Positions 25,112 through 32,221 of a stretch of DNA of 41,258 nt are shown here, piece by piece. The stretch's first letter is position 1; the number at the start of each line of letters is the position of its first letter. Origin of the DNA: an uncultured Saprospiraceae bacterium (lineage in GTDB: Bacteria > Bacteroidota > Bacteroidia > Chitinophagales > Saprospiraceae); NCBI GenBank assembly GCA_937921555.1, contig CAKZUV010000252.1, positions 1 through 41,258 of the forward strand, given 5' to 3'. The position numbers and the translations under genes were made by a program. Below the pieces are notes generated by a model. It saw only the letters and a program-made list of their open reading frames with translations. It made no database searches and had not been told where the DNA came from.

Positions 25112-26671
25112 ATGTTGCAACCGTATACTGGCCCCTGGAATTTTGCGCAGGCTGCTCACTTGCTACGTCGTACCACCTTCGGTCCCAGTAAAGCCCGTAT
25201 TCAACAGGCCCTGGACGAGGGAATGGAAGGCACCTTTCAAACCCTTTTTTCTGCTCCTCCTCCCCGGGAATTACCCGTTTACTACGATTTTGATCAAGAT
25301 CCTCAGGCGGGTATCGGTGAAACCTGGGTCGGAAAACCAATTGATGATACCATTACAGATATTTATTTCTCCCGTTATAAAACCATCTTTAACGGCTGGT
25401 TGAGGGGTATGCACCGGGATAATCAGACCATCACCGAGCGCCTTACTTTATTCTGGCACAATCATTTTGTAATTTCTGAATCCGGTTCGCCCAATATGAA
25501 CTGGAAATATTTTACACTGCTGCGGGAATTTGCGCTGGGTGACTTTAAAGAACTTACCAAACGTATAACCGTAGACCAGTCTATGCTGATCTATCTCAAT
25601 GGTACCCTCAATTTCAGGGACGAGCCCAATGAGAACTACGCACGGGAATTACTCGAATTATTTACTATTGGGAAGGGACCACTCGCCGGACCGGGAGATT
25701 ATACCACCTACACTGAGCAAGACGTCGCAGCCATTGCGAGGGCACTGACCGGATGGTTTGCCTGGATTCAGGTACCACAACCTGCACAATTCTGGAACTG
25801 GAATCACGATGGTGGCACCAAACAATTATCTCACCGTTTTGATAATCAGGTGATTGAAAATGCCGGAGCAGACGAGTACAAAAATGTGATTGATATTATT
25901 TTTGAAAAAGAAGAAGTATCCCGCCATATCTGCCGCCGGCTCTATACGTGGTTTGTTTACTATGACCTTACACCAACCGTCGAAGCGGAAGTCATCGAAC
26001 CGATGGCCCAGATTTTACGGGATAATAATTATAACATTCAACCGGCACTGGAAGCTTTGCTTCGCAGTCAGCATTTCTTTGATATGGCGATGCATGGTTG
26101 TATGATTAAAAATGTATTTGAACACTTCTTTTCCGTATTTAACACGTGGAATGTTTCGGTACCCGAAGATTTCGCCCAGGAACAGATGATGTGGCTTATT
26201 TTTCATTTTGATTTACAGGAACTGGGTATGTCCGTAATGAGTCTGCCAAGTGTTGCCGGCTGGCGTGCTTATCACCAGGCACCGGTATTTTACCGGGATT
26301 GGATTACCTCGGCCAGTATCGCATTGCGTACGGAGATGATTACCAAAATAAATGGTATTATCAATTTTGTGAGCCCCGGACACGTAGGTATTGATCTGTT
26401 ACGGATTGTAGAAGATTTAGAAAATCCGGCGGATGTAAATAGTTTGGTAGAAGAACTCGGCGGGTTGTTATATCCAAGACCCATGACGACGCCTCAACGT
26501 GATTACTTCAAAGAAGCATTAATTCCGGGACTCCCCGATTTTGAATGGACGGTAGAATACGAAGCTTATCTGGCTGAACCCGACAATCCGATGGTCCGGC
26601 AAACGGTTGAGTTAAGACTGCTGGGATTATTTTTTGCGATGATTACCGTCCCGGAATTCCAGTTAATGTAA
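25112..26671 (+). CDS. DUF1800 domain protein
   Basis: A 519-residue member of the DUF1800 family, which is nearly always encoded beside a DUF1501 protein as here. Recognised motifs: HLLRRTTFGPS near the start, RLTLFWHNHFVISE, NYARELLELFTIG, TEQDVAAIARALTGW and HICRRLYTWFVYY. No signal peptide or Tat motif is visible from the ATG at 25112, and no upstream in-frame start would add one. The partner has a twin-arginine signal, so co-export as a folded complex is a possibility (inference). The biochemical role of the family is unknown; roles in cell-surface or polysaccharide processes have been proposed. 87 bases separate the two genes. Confidence 0.88.
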   Translation: MLQPYTGPWNFAQAAHLLRRTTFGPSKARIQQALDEGMEGTFQTLFSAPPPRELPVYYDFDQDPQAGIGETWVGKPIDDTITDIYFSRYKTIFNGWLRGMHRDNQTITERLTLFWHNHFVISESGSPNMNWKYFTLLREFALGDFKELTKRITVDQSMLIYLNGTLNFRDEPNENYARELLELFTIGKGPLAGPGDYTTYTEQDVAAIARALTGWFAWIQVPQPAQFWNWNHDGGTKQLSHRFDNQVIENAGADEYKNVIDIIFEKEEVSRHICRRLYTWFVYYDLTPTVEAEVIEPMAQILRDNNYNIQPALEALLRSQHFFDMAMHGCMIKNVFEHFFSVFNTWNVSVPEDFAQEQMMWLIFHFDLQELGMSVMSLPSVAGWRAYHQAPVFYRDWITSASIALRTEMITKINGIINFVSPGHVGIDLLRIVEDLENPADVNSLVEELGGLLYPRPMTTPQRDYFKEALIPGLPDFEWTVEYEAYLAEPDNPMVRQTVELRLLGLFFAMITVPEFQLM

Positions 26672-26695
26672 GGACTGTTGATTAAATAAAATTAT

Positions 26696-26733
26696 ATCTG
26701 GCCGTAATTTCCATACAATAATTTCAGCCAGAT
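26696..26733 (+). terminator. Weak stem-loop between DUF1800 and DUF1501 genes
   Basis: ATCTGGC and GCCAGAT, 7 bp, with a 24-base loop and TTT following. Possibly partial termination or processing within the operon; weak on its own. Confidence 0.3.
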
Positions 26734-26758
26734 TTTCAGCCTCAAAATTTTTAATAAA

Positions 26759-28312
26759 ATGAAAAGAAGATCTTTCCTTAAAAAAAGCAGCCTGGTAACT
26801 TTACCTGCCTTTTTAGGTGGTTTCGAACTATCAGCCTTTTCTTCTAATAATATGTTTAATCTGGTCAATGGGGACGATGATAAAGTGCTCGTTTTGATTG
26901 ATTTGAATGGTGGCAACGACGGACTCTCGTCTTTTGTTCCACTCGATTATTTTGATAACCTGGCCAATGCCCGTCCCAATCTATATCTGCCGGAAAACGA
27001 ATTACTGACCATGACCGATACCATTGGTCTGCATCCGGCGATGGAAGGGATTAATAATTTGTACGACAATGGTAATCTTACCCTCGTACAAGGCGTCGCT
27101 TACCCCGATCAAAACCGTTCCCATTTCCGCTCGGCGGATATCTGGAATACCGGCGTGAAAGCCGACGAATTTAAATCTACGGGATGGATGGGTCGTTATT
27201 TCGACGACGAATTTCCGGGATATCCCGGAGGCTATCCCACCGATGATTGTCCCGATCCTTTTGCGCTTACGCTGGGAAAATCCGTTTCGGGAACCTGCCA
27301 GGGAGCAGACTCTAATTTTAGTTTAGCCATTATCAACGTAGAATACCTGGGCGGATTGACAACCGGTGTGGAAGCGCCGTTACCGGATGATTGTTACGGC
27401 GCAGAACTGGGTTACGTAGTGGATACTTTTAAGAAAAGTAATGCCTACGCAGAACGAATTGTAGACTCCGTAGAAAATGGAAATTCCCTCGTTGATTATC
27501 CGGATAACAGTATTGCCCAACGGCTCAAAACCATTGCACAAATGATCTCCGGTGGTTTACAAACAAAGGTCTTTGTGATTCGTCAGGGTGGTTACGACAC
27601 CCACGCTGATCAGGTTGTGGAAGGAAATACCACCATTGGTAATCACGCAAATTTGCTCAGAGATTTGTCGGATGCCATCTACGCTTTTCAGGAAGATTTA
27701 AAAGCCCTGAATATCGATCAGCGGGTAATAGGAATGACTTTTTCTGAATTTGGTCGAAAGATCATTTCCAACGCCGGAATGGGTACCGATCACGGTACGG
27801 CGGCTCCCATGATGATCTTCGGCAGTTGTATCAACGCGGGCGTCATCGGTAGTAATGCGGAAATTGGAACAGACGTAGACATTGAGGAAGGTGTGGCCAT
27901 GCAATACGATTTTAAATCCGTTTACGGATCGGTGATGATGGACTGGTTTGGGGTCTCCGAGTCAGATGTCAGAAATTACCTCTTCGAAGATTTTCAGCAT
28001 ATTCCAATCATCAATTCCTGTAATATTACCAGCACACAATCGGTCGAGCCTGTGCCCAATATTGCGGTCAGCAGCTATCCGAATCCATTCCGGAATCAGT
28101 TTACCGTCACGGTCACCACGGATCGTACGGAGACCGTGCGGATTGACGTTGCGGACGTGATGGGAAAGACGGTGAAATCAGTTACGAATAAATCTTTGAG
28201 CCGGGGGACTCATGAAATTCCGGTGGCAGGTTATGATCTGGACGGCGGTATTTATTTTGTACGGGTACAGGTGGGCAGAGCCGTGAAGACGTTGCGGGTG
28301 ATGCGGGGGTGA
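26759..28312 (+). CDS. DUF1501 protein with Tat-type signal and T9SS type A sorting domain
   Basis: A 517-residue partner of the upstream DUF1800 protein. The N-terminus MKRRSFLKKSSLVTLPAFLGG has the twin-arginine pattern RRSFLK. The DUF1501 (sulfatase/alkaline-phosphatase-like) body starts with VLIDLNGGNDGLSSFVP and includes LHPAMEG, QNRSHFRSADIWNTG, RQGGYDTHADQ and SEFGRKI...GTDHGTAAPMMIFG. The metal-site-like Asp/His residues are in GGNDG, RSHF, YDTH and TDHG. From about 435 (SSYPNPFRNQFTVTV to KTLRVMRG) there is a type A T9SS domain. It thus carries export marks for Tat across the inner membrane and T9SS across the outer. Substrate unknown. Confidence 0.88.
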   Translation: MKRRSFLKKSSLVTLPAFLGGFELSAFSSNNMFNLVNGDDDKVLVLIDLNGGNDGLSSFVPLDYFDNLANARPNLYLPENELLTMTDTIGLHPAMEGINNLYDNGNLTLVQGVAYPDQNRSHFRSADIWNTGVKADEFKSTGWMGRYFDDEFPGYPGGYPTDDCPDPFALTLGKSVSGTCQGADSNFSLAIINVEYLGGLTTGVEAPLPDDCYGAELGYVVDTFKKSNAYAERIVDSVENGNSLVDYPDNSIAQRLKTIAQMISGGLQTKVFVIRQGGYDTHADQVVEGNTTIGNHANLLRDLSDAIYAFQEDLKALNIDQRVIGMTFSEFGRKIISNAGMGTDHGTAAPMMIFGSCINAGVIGSNAEIGTDVDIEEGVAMQYDFKSVYGSVMMDWFGVSESDVRNYLFEDFQHIPIINSCNITSTQSVEPVPNIAVSSYPNPFRNQFTVTVTTDRTETVRIDVADVMGKTVKSVTNKSLSRGTHEIPVAGYDLDGGIYFVRVQVGRAVKTLRVMRG

Positions 28313-28374
28313 TGTGTGGATTTTTTGATGTGCGGATGTGTGGATTTTTTGATGTGTAGATAGGCGGATTTTTT
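28311..28374. repeat. 24-bp imperfect tandem repeat
   Basis: Units of the form GATGTG(C/T)(G/A)GAT(A/G)(T/G)G(T/C)GGATTTTTT: one 16-base partial unit (28311-28326) and two 24-base units (28327-28350, 28351-28374), with a degenerate echo at 28479-28506. It begins inside the DUF1501 stop codon. Probably a slippage or dispersed low-complexity repeat. Confidence 0.75.
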
Positions 28375-28756
28375 GATTGTTTGATGCTTTTTCTGTTGAT
28401 AACAGCAAGGCAAAAATCTCAAAATCTCCCCTCCGGGGCCGGGGCAAAATTTTGGGATTTTTGCCGGATTTACCTGCAGATTGTTTGATGTGCGGATAGG
28501 CGGATTGGTAATAGAGATACGTAATTTATTTGTTATCTACTCTATTTCCAGAGCGAACTACAAGGTTCAATGATGAGCCTGCTACGAAAAGTATAAAATG
28601 CAATAAACGCAATAAACATTAAAGTAGATTACATTTATAACATATTCGCATTTTAAGATTTACACGTTGAAATCTTTGCGCCTTTGCGCGACAAAAAACT
28701 TTTCAGAGGAGTTTCAATGATTATTCTATGATAAAAATTGGGATAGCTCCTGTTTT
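28313..28756. other. 444-base intergenic region made of repeats
   Basis: Tandem 24-mers, a 57-base hairpin (28409-28465), and at 28674-28691 a CTTTGCGCCTTTGCGCGA stretch typical of low-complexity intergenic sequence in this phylum. No gene. It lies between the DUF1501 gene and a convergent lipoprotein gene, so the hairpin may terminate one or both. Confidence 0.6.
28409..28465. repeat. Long hairpin with GC-rich apex
   Basis: The left arm starts GGCAAAAATCTCAAAAT and the right arm, complemented, reads GGCAAAAATCCCAAAAT; the inner parts (CTCCCC / GGGGC) also pair. The stem is about 22 bp with a few mismatches. It sits 97 bases past the DUF1501 stop and could be a bidirectional terminator between convergent genes or a dispersed palindromic repeat. 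Confidence 0.6.
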
Positions 28757-29698
28757 CTAATCCACAAATATTACTTTCAGTTTTGCTTTTTTCATGATTG
28801 GATTTTCCGAAGAGAAGAGATCATCACCCATGATTTGCTGGTATTCTTCCGTTGGTAATTCTTCCGTTACACCAAACTGAACCACCCGACCGGTGAGTTT
28901 TCCTCCTTTCCAGTCCACTGCTTTTCCGGCGATTTCTCCGTCTACCTCAAAACCAACCAACATAAAAGGTTTTTCATTGATAGCTTGAATATCAGCAAGT
29001 GAAGCACCTGTTTCCAGCAAAATATTCTGACTTTCAGCGTCTATCCTTATTTTATTAACCTCGTTGTCAGGACCATAAGTTACGCGCATTCTTTTTCCTA
29101 CTAAATCAGGATTGGCCCCCGGAGGACCTTCCGCTACGTCCGATTCCAGTAAATTGCCGGGCAGACTTACGACGGGATTTTCATCCAGGTCGTTCACCCG
29201 AATTTCAATGAAGTGGTCTTTTGCATCTTTAAAGGAGTAATCGGTAGCCGCTGCGTACACAGTAGCTGATTCGTAGGTCAGTATTTCGTAAACTACGTGC
29301 CAGTAATTCAAATCTCCTTCGCCCGTATATTTTCGGAATATCTGTAAATCGTTTCCATTATTTTTTACATAAAAATCAGTACCACTACCAGCCCACCAAC
29401 AATGACAAGCAGCATCAGCAACTTCCGGTACTTCGTTATCCTGAAAGGCATCCGGAGCAATCGGTTTGCAATCACCATCCGCCAGGATAGCATGTTTTTG
29501 TGATCCCAGCGTAAACTCAAGTAAGGTCTGCGGATTGAGCTCATTTGCTTTTTCAGTAAAAGAAATACTCGCAGACAGTGGTTTATCCGACGAAGAATCA
29601 CTGGTCACAGGATTGGTGGAAGTGGGTTTACTCTGACAGGAAATCATCCACAAAGCGGAAAGTATCAGCAGGTTTAAAAGAGGGGTCATTGTTTTCAT
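28757..29698 (-). CDS. Hypothetical lipoprotein
   Basis: A 313-residue lipoprotein with Cys21 in MISC-QSKPTS, then a Ser/Thr-rich linker to about residue 50. The globular part has no motif I recognise. It contains a Cys/Trp cluster (DAACHCWWAGSGTDFYVKN, with a further Cys at GDCKPIAPD that could form disulphides) and a beta-rich centre (GEGDLNYWHVVYEILTYESATVYAA shortened: NYWHVVYEILTYESA). A C-terminal half resembles a second beta domain. No T9SS signal. It is monocistronic and divergent from the EamA transporter. Role unknown. Confidence 0.6.
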   Translation of the reverse strand: MKTMTPLLNLLILSALWMISCQSKPTSTNPVTSDSSSDKPLSASISFTEKANELNPQTLLEFTLGSQKHAILADGDCKPIAPDAFQDNEVPEVADAACHCWWAGSGTDFYVKNNGNDLQIFRKYTGEGDLNYWHVVYEILTYESATVYAAATDYSFKDAKDHFIEIRVNDLDENPVVSLPGNLLESDVAEGPPGANPDLVGKRMRVTYGPDNEVNKIRIDAESQNILLETGASLADIQAINEKPFMLVGFEVDGEIAGKAVDWKGGKLTGRVVQFGVTEELPTEEYQQIMGDDLFSSENPIMKKAKLKVIFVD

Positions 29699-29774
29699 AA
29701 CGTAAATATAAAAAGAGTATGGGACAAATTTCCAGCAACCGGAAAATTAACCACCCGAAGATGGGCTTTTTGGC

Positions 29775-29782
29775 TATCTTTG
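29775..29782 (+). promoter_or_regulatory. Candidate -7 box for the EamA gene
   Basis: TATCTTTG is an exact match to TAnnTTTG, 68 bases upstream of the GTG start of the transporter gene. No TTG at the usual distance, so the -33 region is weak. Confidence 0.4.
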
Positions 29783-29849
29783 TTTTTTGTTTAGAGGATT
29801 TGCGCTGTCATTTAGCAGCACAAGTCTGACACATTCCTAATTTACTTTT

Positions 29850-30731
29850 GTGGTCGAATCACGTAAAGCCGACTGGCTAAACTATTTCCTGTTGTTACTG
29901 CTCAGCCTCGTATGGGGAAGTTCTTATATTCTGATCAAAAAGGGATTGATTGCCTATACTCCACCCCAGGTCGCCTGTCTGCGAATTGCGATTTCTTCGC
30001 TTACCTTTCTACCTTTTTTCCTGATGCGATTCCGACAGATTGACTGGTCAAAATTCAAATCGCTCGCCGTAGTCGGATTGACGGGAAGTTTTATTCCTGC
30101 CTTTTTATTTTCTTTTGCCCAGACGGAAATTAATAGTTCGATGGCCGGTGTACTGAGTTCGCTTACCCCTTTGTTTACGTTGCTGCTAGGGGTATTATTT
30201 TTTAAAATATCCGCCGGATGGTATAAATATCTGGGAGTATTCCTGGGGCTGAGCGGAGCCATATTTTTAATATTATTCGGTAGTCAGGCGGGAATGGAAG
30301 GTGATCTGCGCTATGGTTTTTTGGTAGTCGCCGGATGTTTTTTCTACGCGTTAAGTGTGAATACTGTCAAAGCAGAATTTCAGGAGATGAACTCGATCAC
30401 GCTGAGTTCTGCCGCATTTACAATTGTGACGCTCCCGGCTTTTATCTATTTATGGTACGCAGATTTTGTGGGGACGCTGACCACACACGAGGCGGGCTGG
30501 TCTTCTCTGCTAGCCATTTCTGTCCTGGCCGTATTCGGGACGGTGATTGCATCGGTCATCTTCTTTAAGCTGGTGCAGCGAACGAACGCCATCTTTGCGT
30601 CGATGGTTAGTTATTTTATTCCCATTGTGGCCATCTTATGGGGCGTCAGAGACGGCGAACCCATCACCTGGTATCATCTGACAGGAATGATTTTGATTTT
30701 ACTGGGAGTTTATATTACCAAGAAAAAGTGA
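29850..30731 (+). CDS. EamA-family (DMT superfamily) transporter
   Basis: A 293-residue inner-membrane protein with about ten hydrophobic segments in two EamA repeats (about 12-140 and 152-292). Typical features: LLLSLVWGSSYILIKKGL at the first helix, PPQVACLRIAISS, SSLTPLFTLLLGVLFF, and in the second repeat ASMVSYFIPIVAILWGV. Family members export amino acids, metabolites or nucleotide precursors; the substrate cannot be read from sequence. I take the GTG at 29850 as start because no ATG precedes the first helix in frame. It ends in ITKKK and appears monocistronic. Confidence 0.88.
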   Translation: MVESRKADWLNYFLLLLLSLVWGSSYILIKKGLIAYTPPQVACLRIAISSLTFLPFFLMRFRQIDWSKFKSLAVVGLTGSFIPAFLFSFAQTEINSSMAGVLSSLTPLFTLLLGVLFFKISAGWYKYLGVFLGLSGAIFLILFGSQAGMEGDLRYGFLVVAGCFFYALSVNTVKAEFQEMNSITLSSAAFTIVTLPAFIYLWYADFVGTLTTHEAGWSSLLAISVLAVFGTVIASVIFFKLVQRTNAIFASMVSYFIPIVAILWGVRDGEPITWYHLTGMILILLGVYITKKK

Positions 30732-30785
30732 GATTGATCGGCTGACTCAGTCCGGATAGCCAGCAAGTTTATTATTTCAAAAATA

Positions 30786-31676
30786 TCATCTCCTCACCCT
30801 CAGTCGTTTCCCTTTTTGTTTAAAAAATAAAATCTTTTCTGATCCCAGATACAACGTTTCTTCATCCCAAAAATCCAATGCTTCGTATTGTTTGGGAAAA
30901 ATAAATCCCGGCGCCCTCTGCTTACGCATCCGACCCCGCAAAAATCGGTTTCCCGTAAATTCACTCAATAAAAAAACCTTATTTTTTACCCACGGAAAAA
31001 CACCCAAAAATCGTCCATAATTATAAGCGGTCATCGCTACCGTTTTTCCGTCCGGACTGATACAAACACCGGTAATTAATTTTCTTTTGAACGCTAAACT
31101 ATCCACCGCACGGATATTATAGTCTCCGGCTTTGGCGGGCAATACGTAATGACGCGTCAGATAATTACCATATTTCGCGCGGTTTTTTGAAAATAAATGC
31201 AGAGAATCCTGATAGTAAAAAAAGGCTTCCATGTCAAAATTCTGATGGGTACGATCCGGCGGAAAACTTGTTTGTTCTTCGTAATTAAAATGAATAGAAT
31301 CGAGTTTCCCGGTACTTATTTCGTAAACGTATATTTTTAAATCCTTCCGGCGATTCCTGTTATTACCAAAATCACCGATAAAAATTCGTCCGCGGTCGTC
31401 TGCCGTCAAATCTTCCCAGTCAACATTTTTGATTGATTTTAAATTGACCGAATCCAGCATGTTTCCCGATAAATCCGTACAATATAATGTGGGGGTATGT
31501 CCTCCGTCATTATGCCACCAGAGAGAATCCGGGCTGGCGATCCACAATCCGGATACTTCGTTTAGTGCCGCAGGCAACCTTATGGTTTTGGGCTTGTCTT
31601 TCTGAGCAGACACGATCACCGGAATAAAAAATATCCCTGAAACTGCCAGTAGAATAATTTTTAAAATTCTTTTCAT
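30786..31676 (-). CDS. Exported beta-propeller-like protein
   Basis: A 296-residue protein with a signal peptide (1-24, IILLAVSGIFFIPVIVSAQ). The mature part shows repeated propeller-style strands: EVSGLWIASPDSLWWHNDGG, VDWEDLTADDRGRIFIGDFGNN and GVCISPDGKTVAMTAYNYGR. The DWEDL...GDFGNN signature occurs in a widespread Bacteroidota exported family with no assigned role. The C-terminus is very basic (KQKGKRLRVRR) and lacks a T9SS signal, so it is probably periplasmic. It is divergent from blaI, with the blaI operators in the shared 149-base gap, so it might be co-regulated. Confidence 0.65.
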   Translation of the reverse strand: MKRILKIILLAVSGIFFIPVIVSAQKDKPKTIRLPAALNEVSGLWIASPDSLWWHNDGGHTPTLYCTDLSGNMLDSVNLKSIKNVDWEDLTADDRGRIFIGDFGNNRNRRKDLKIYVYEISTGKLDSIHFNYEEQTSFPPDRTHQNFDMEAFFYYQDSLHLFSKNRAKYGNYLTRHYVLPAKAGDYNIRAVDSLAFKRKLITGVCISPDGKTVAMTAYNYGRFLGVFPWVKNKVFLLSEFTGNRFLRGRMRKQRAPGFIFPKQYEALDFWDEETLYLGSEKILFFKQKGKRLRVRR

Positions 31677-31759
31677 CTGACAAATTTAAGCAGAAGTCGT
31701 GTAAGCGCTGCTGGTGCGGGTGGCCAATTCGCGGAAGAAACTGTTAAATAATTTGCGTT

Positions 31760-31775
31760 TACGAAATATTTCGTA
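31760..31775. promoter_or_regulatory. Palindromic operator candidate O1 upstream of blaI
   Basis: TACGAAATATTTCGTA, a perfect 16-base palindrome. It lies immediately upstream of the -33 box. BlaI/MecI-family repressors bind dyad operators of similar size as dimers. Confidence 0.7.
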
Positions 31776-31780
31776 TATCA

Positions 31781-31811
31781 TTGTATACGAAATAATTCGT
31801 AGTTATATTTT
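31781..31811 (+). promoter_or_regulatory. Candidate blaI operon promoter
   Basis: TTG (31781-31783), 20-base spacer, TATATTTT (31804-31811): matches the Bacteroidetes promoter pattern with one mismatch in the last -7 base. The start codon of blaI is 14 bases further on, so the leader would be very short. The O2 palindrome fills the spacer, so bound repressor should block RNA polymerase. Confidence 0.65.
31786..31801. promoter_or_regulatory. Palindromic operator candidate O2 in the blaI promoter spacer
   Basis: TACGAAATAATTCGTA: the same half-sites as O1 (TACGAA...TTCGTA) with a two-base central mismatch. Centre-to-centre distance from O1 is 26 bases. Together they suggest cooperative binding by two repressor dimers. 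Confidence 0.7.
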
Positions 31812-31825
31812 CAGATCAAATTTTA

Positions 31826-32218
31826 ATGAGCAAAAAATCAAATTTACCCCAACCTACGGACGCAGAACTGGAGATTTTACAAATTCTCTGGGAAGCCGGA
31901 CCGAGTACCGTTCGTTTTGTGAACGGACGGCTCAACGAACAACAGGAGAAAGAAATCGGTTATACGACGACGCTGAAGTTAATGCAGATTATGACCGAAA
32001 AGAAGTTGCTCAGCCGTAATACCGAAACCCGGACGCACGTATATCTGGCCGAAGCCGTACAGGAGGTTACCCAAAAAGCCTTATTGAAAAAATTCGTGGA
32101 TGCCGCTTTTCAGGGTTCCGCAACGAGCCTGGTCATGCAGGCACTGGGAAATCATCAGACTTCGCAGGAAGAACTGGACGAGATTAAGGCATTAATTGAA
32201 AAAATTGAAAAAGGATAA
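31826..32218 (+). CDS. BlaI/MecI/CopY-family transcriptional repressor
   Basis: A 130-residue winged-helix repressor of standard length. The DNA-binding part, PTDAELEILQILWEAGPSTV, is followed by the recognition region GYTTTLKLMQIMTEKKLL and a wing (RNTETRTHVYLAEAV); the C-terminal helices mediate dimerisation. In known systems a membrane protease of the M56 family triggers cleavage of the repressor. The M56 gene starts three bases after this stop codon, so they form an operon. Two TACGAA...TTCGTA palindromes at its promoter fit autoregulation. There is no beta-lactamase gene nearby; the regulated function is probably the PDZ protein downstream. Confidence 0.92.
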   Translation: MSKKSNLPQPTDAELEILQILWEAGPSTVRFVNGRLNEQQEKEIGYTTTLKLMQIMTEKKLLSRNTETRTHVYLAEAVQEVTQKALLKKFVDAAFQGSATSLVMQALGNHQTSQEELDEIKALIEKIEKG

Positions 32219-32221
32219 GCC

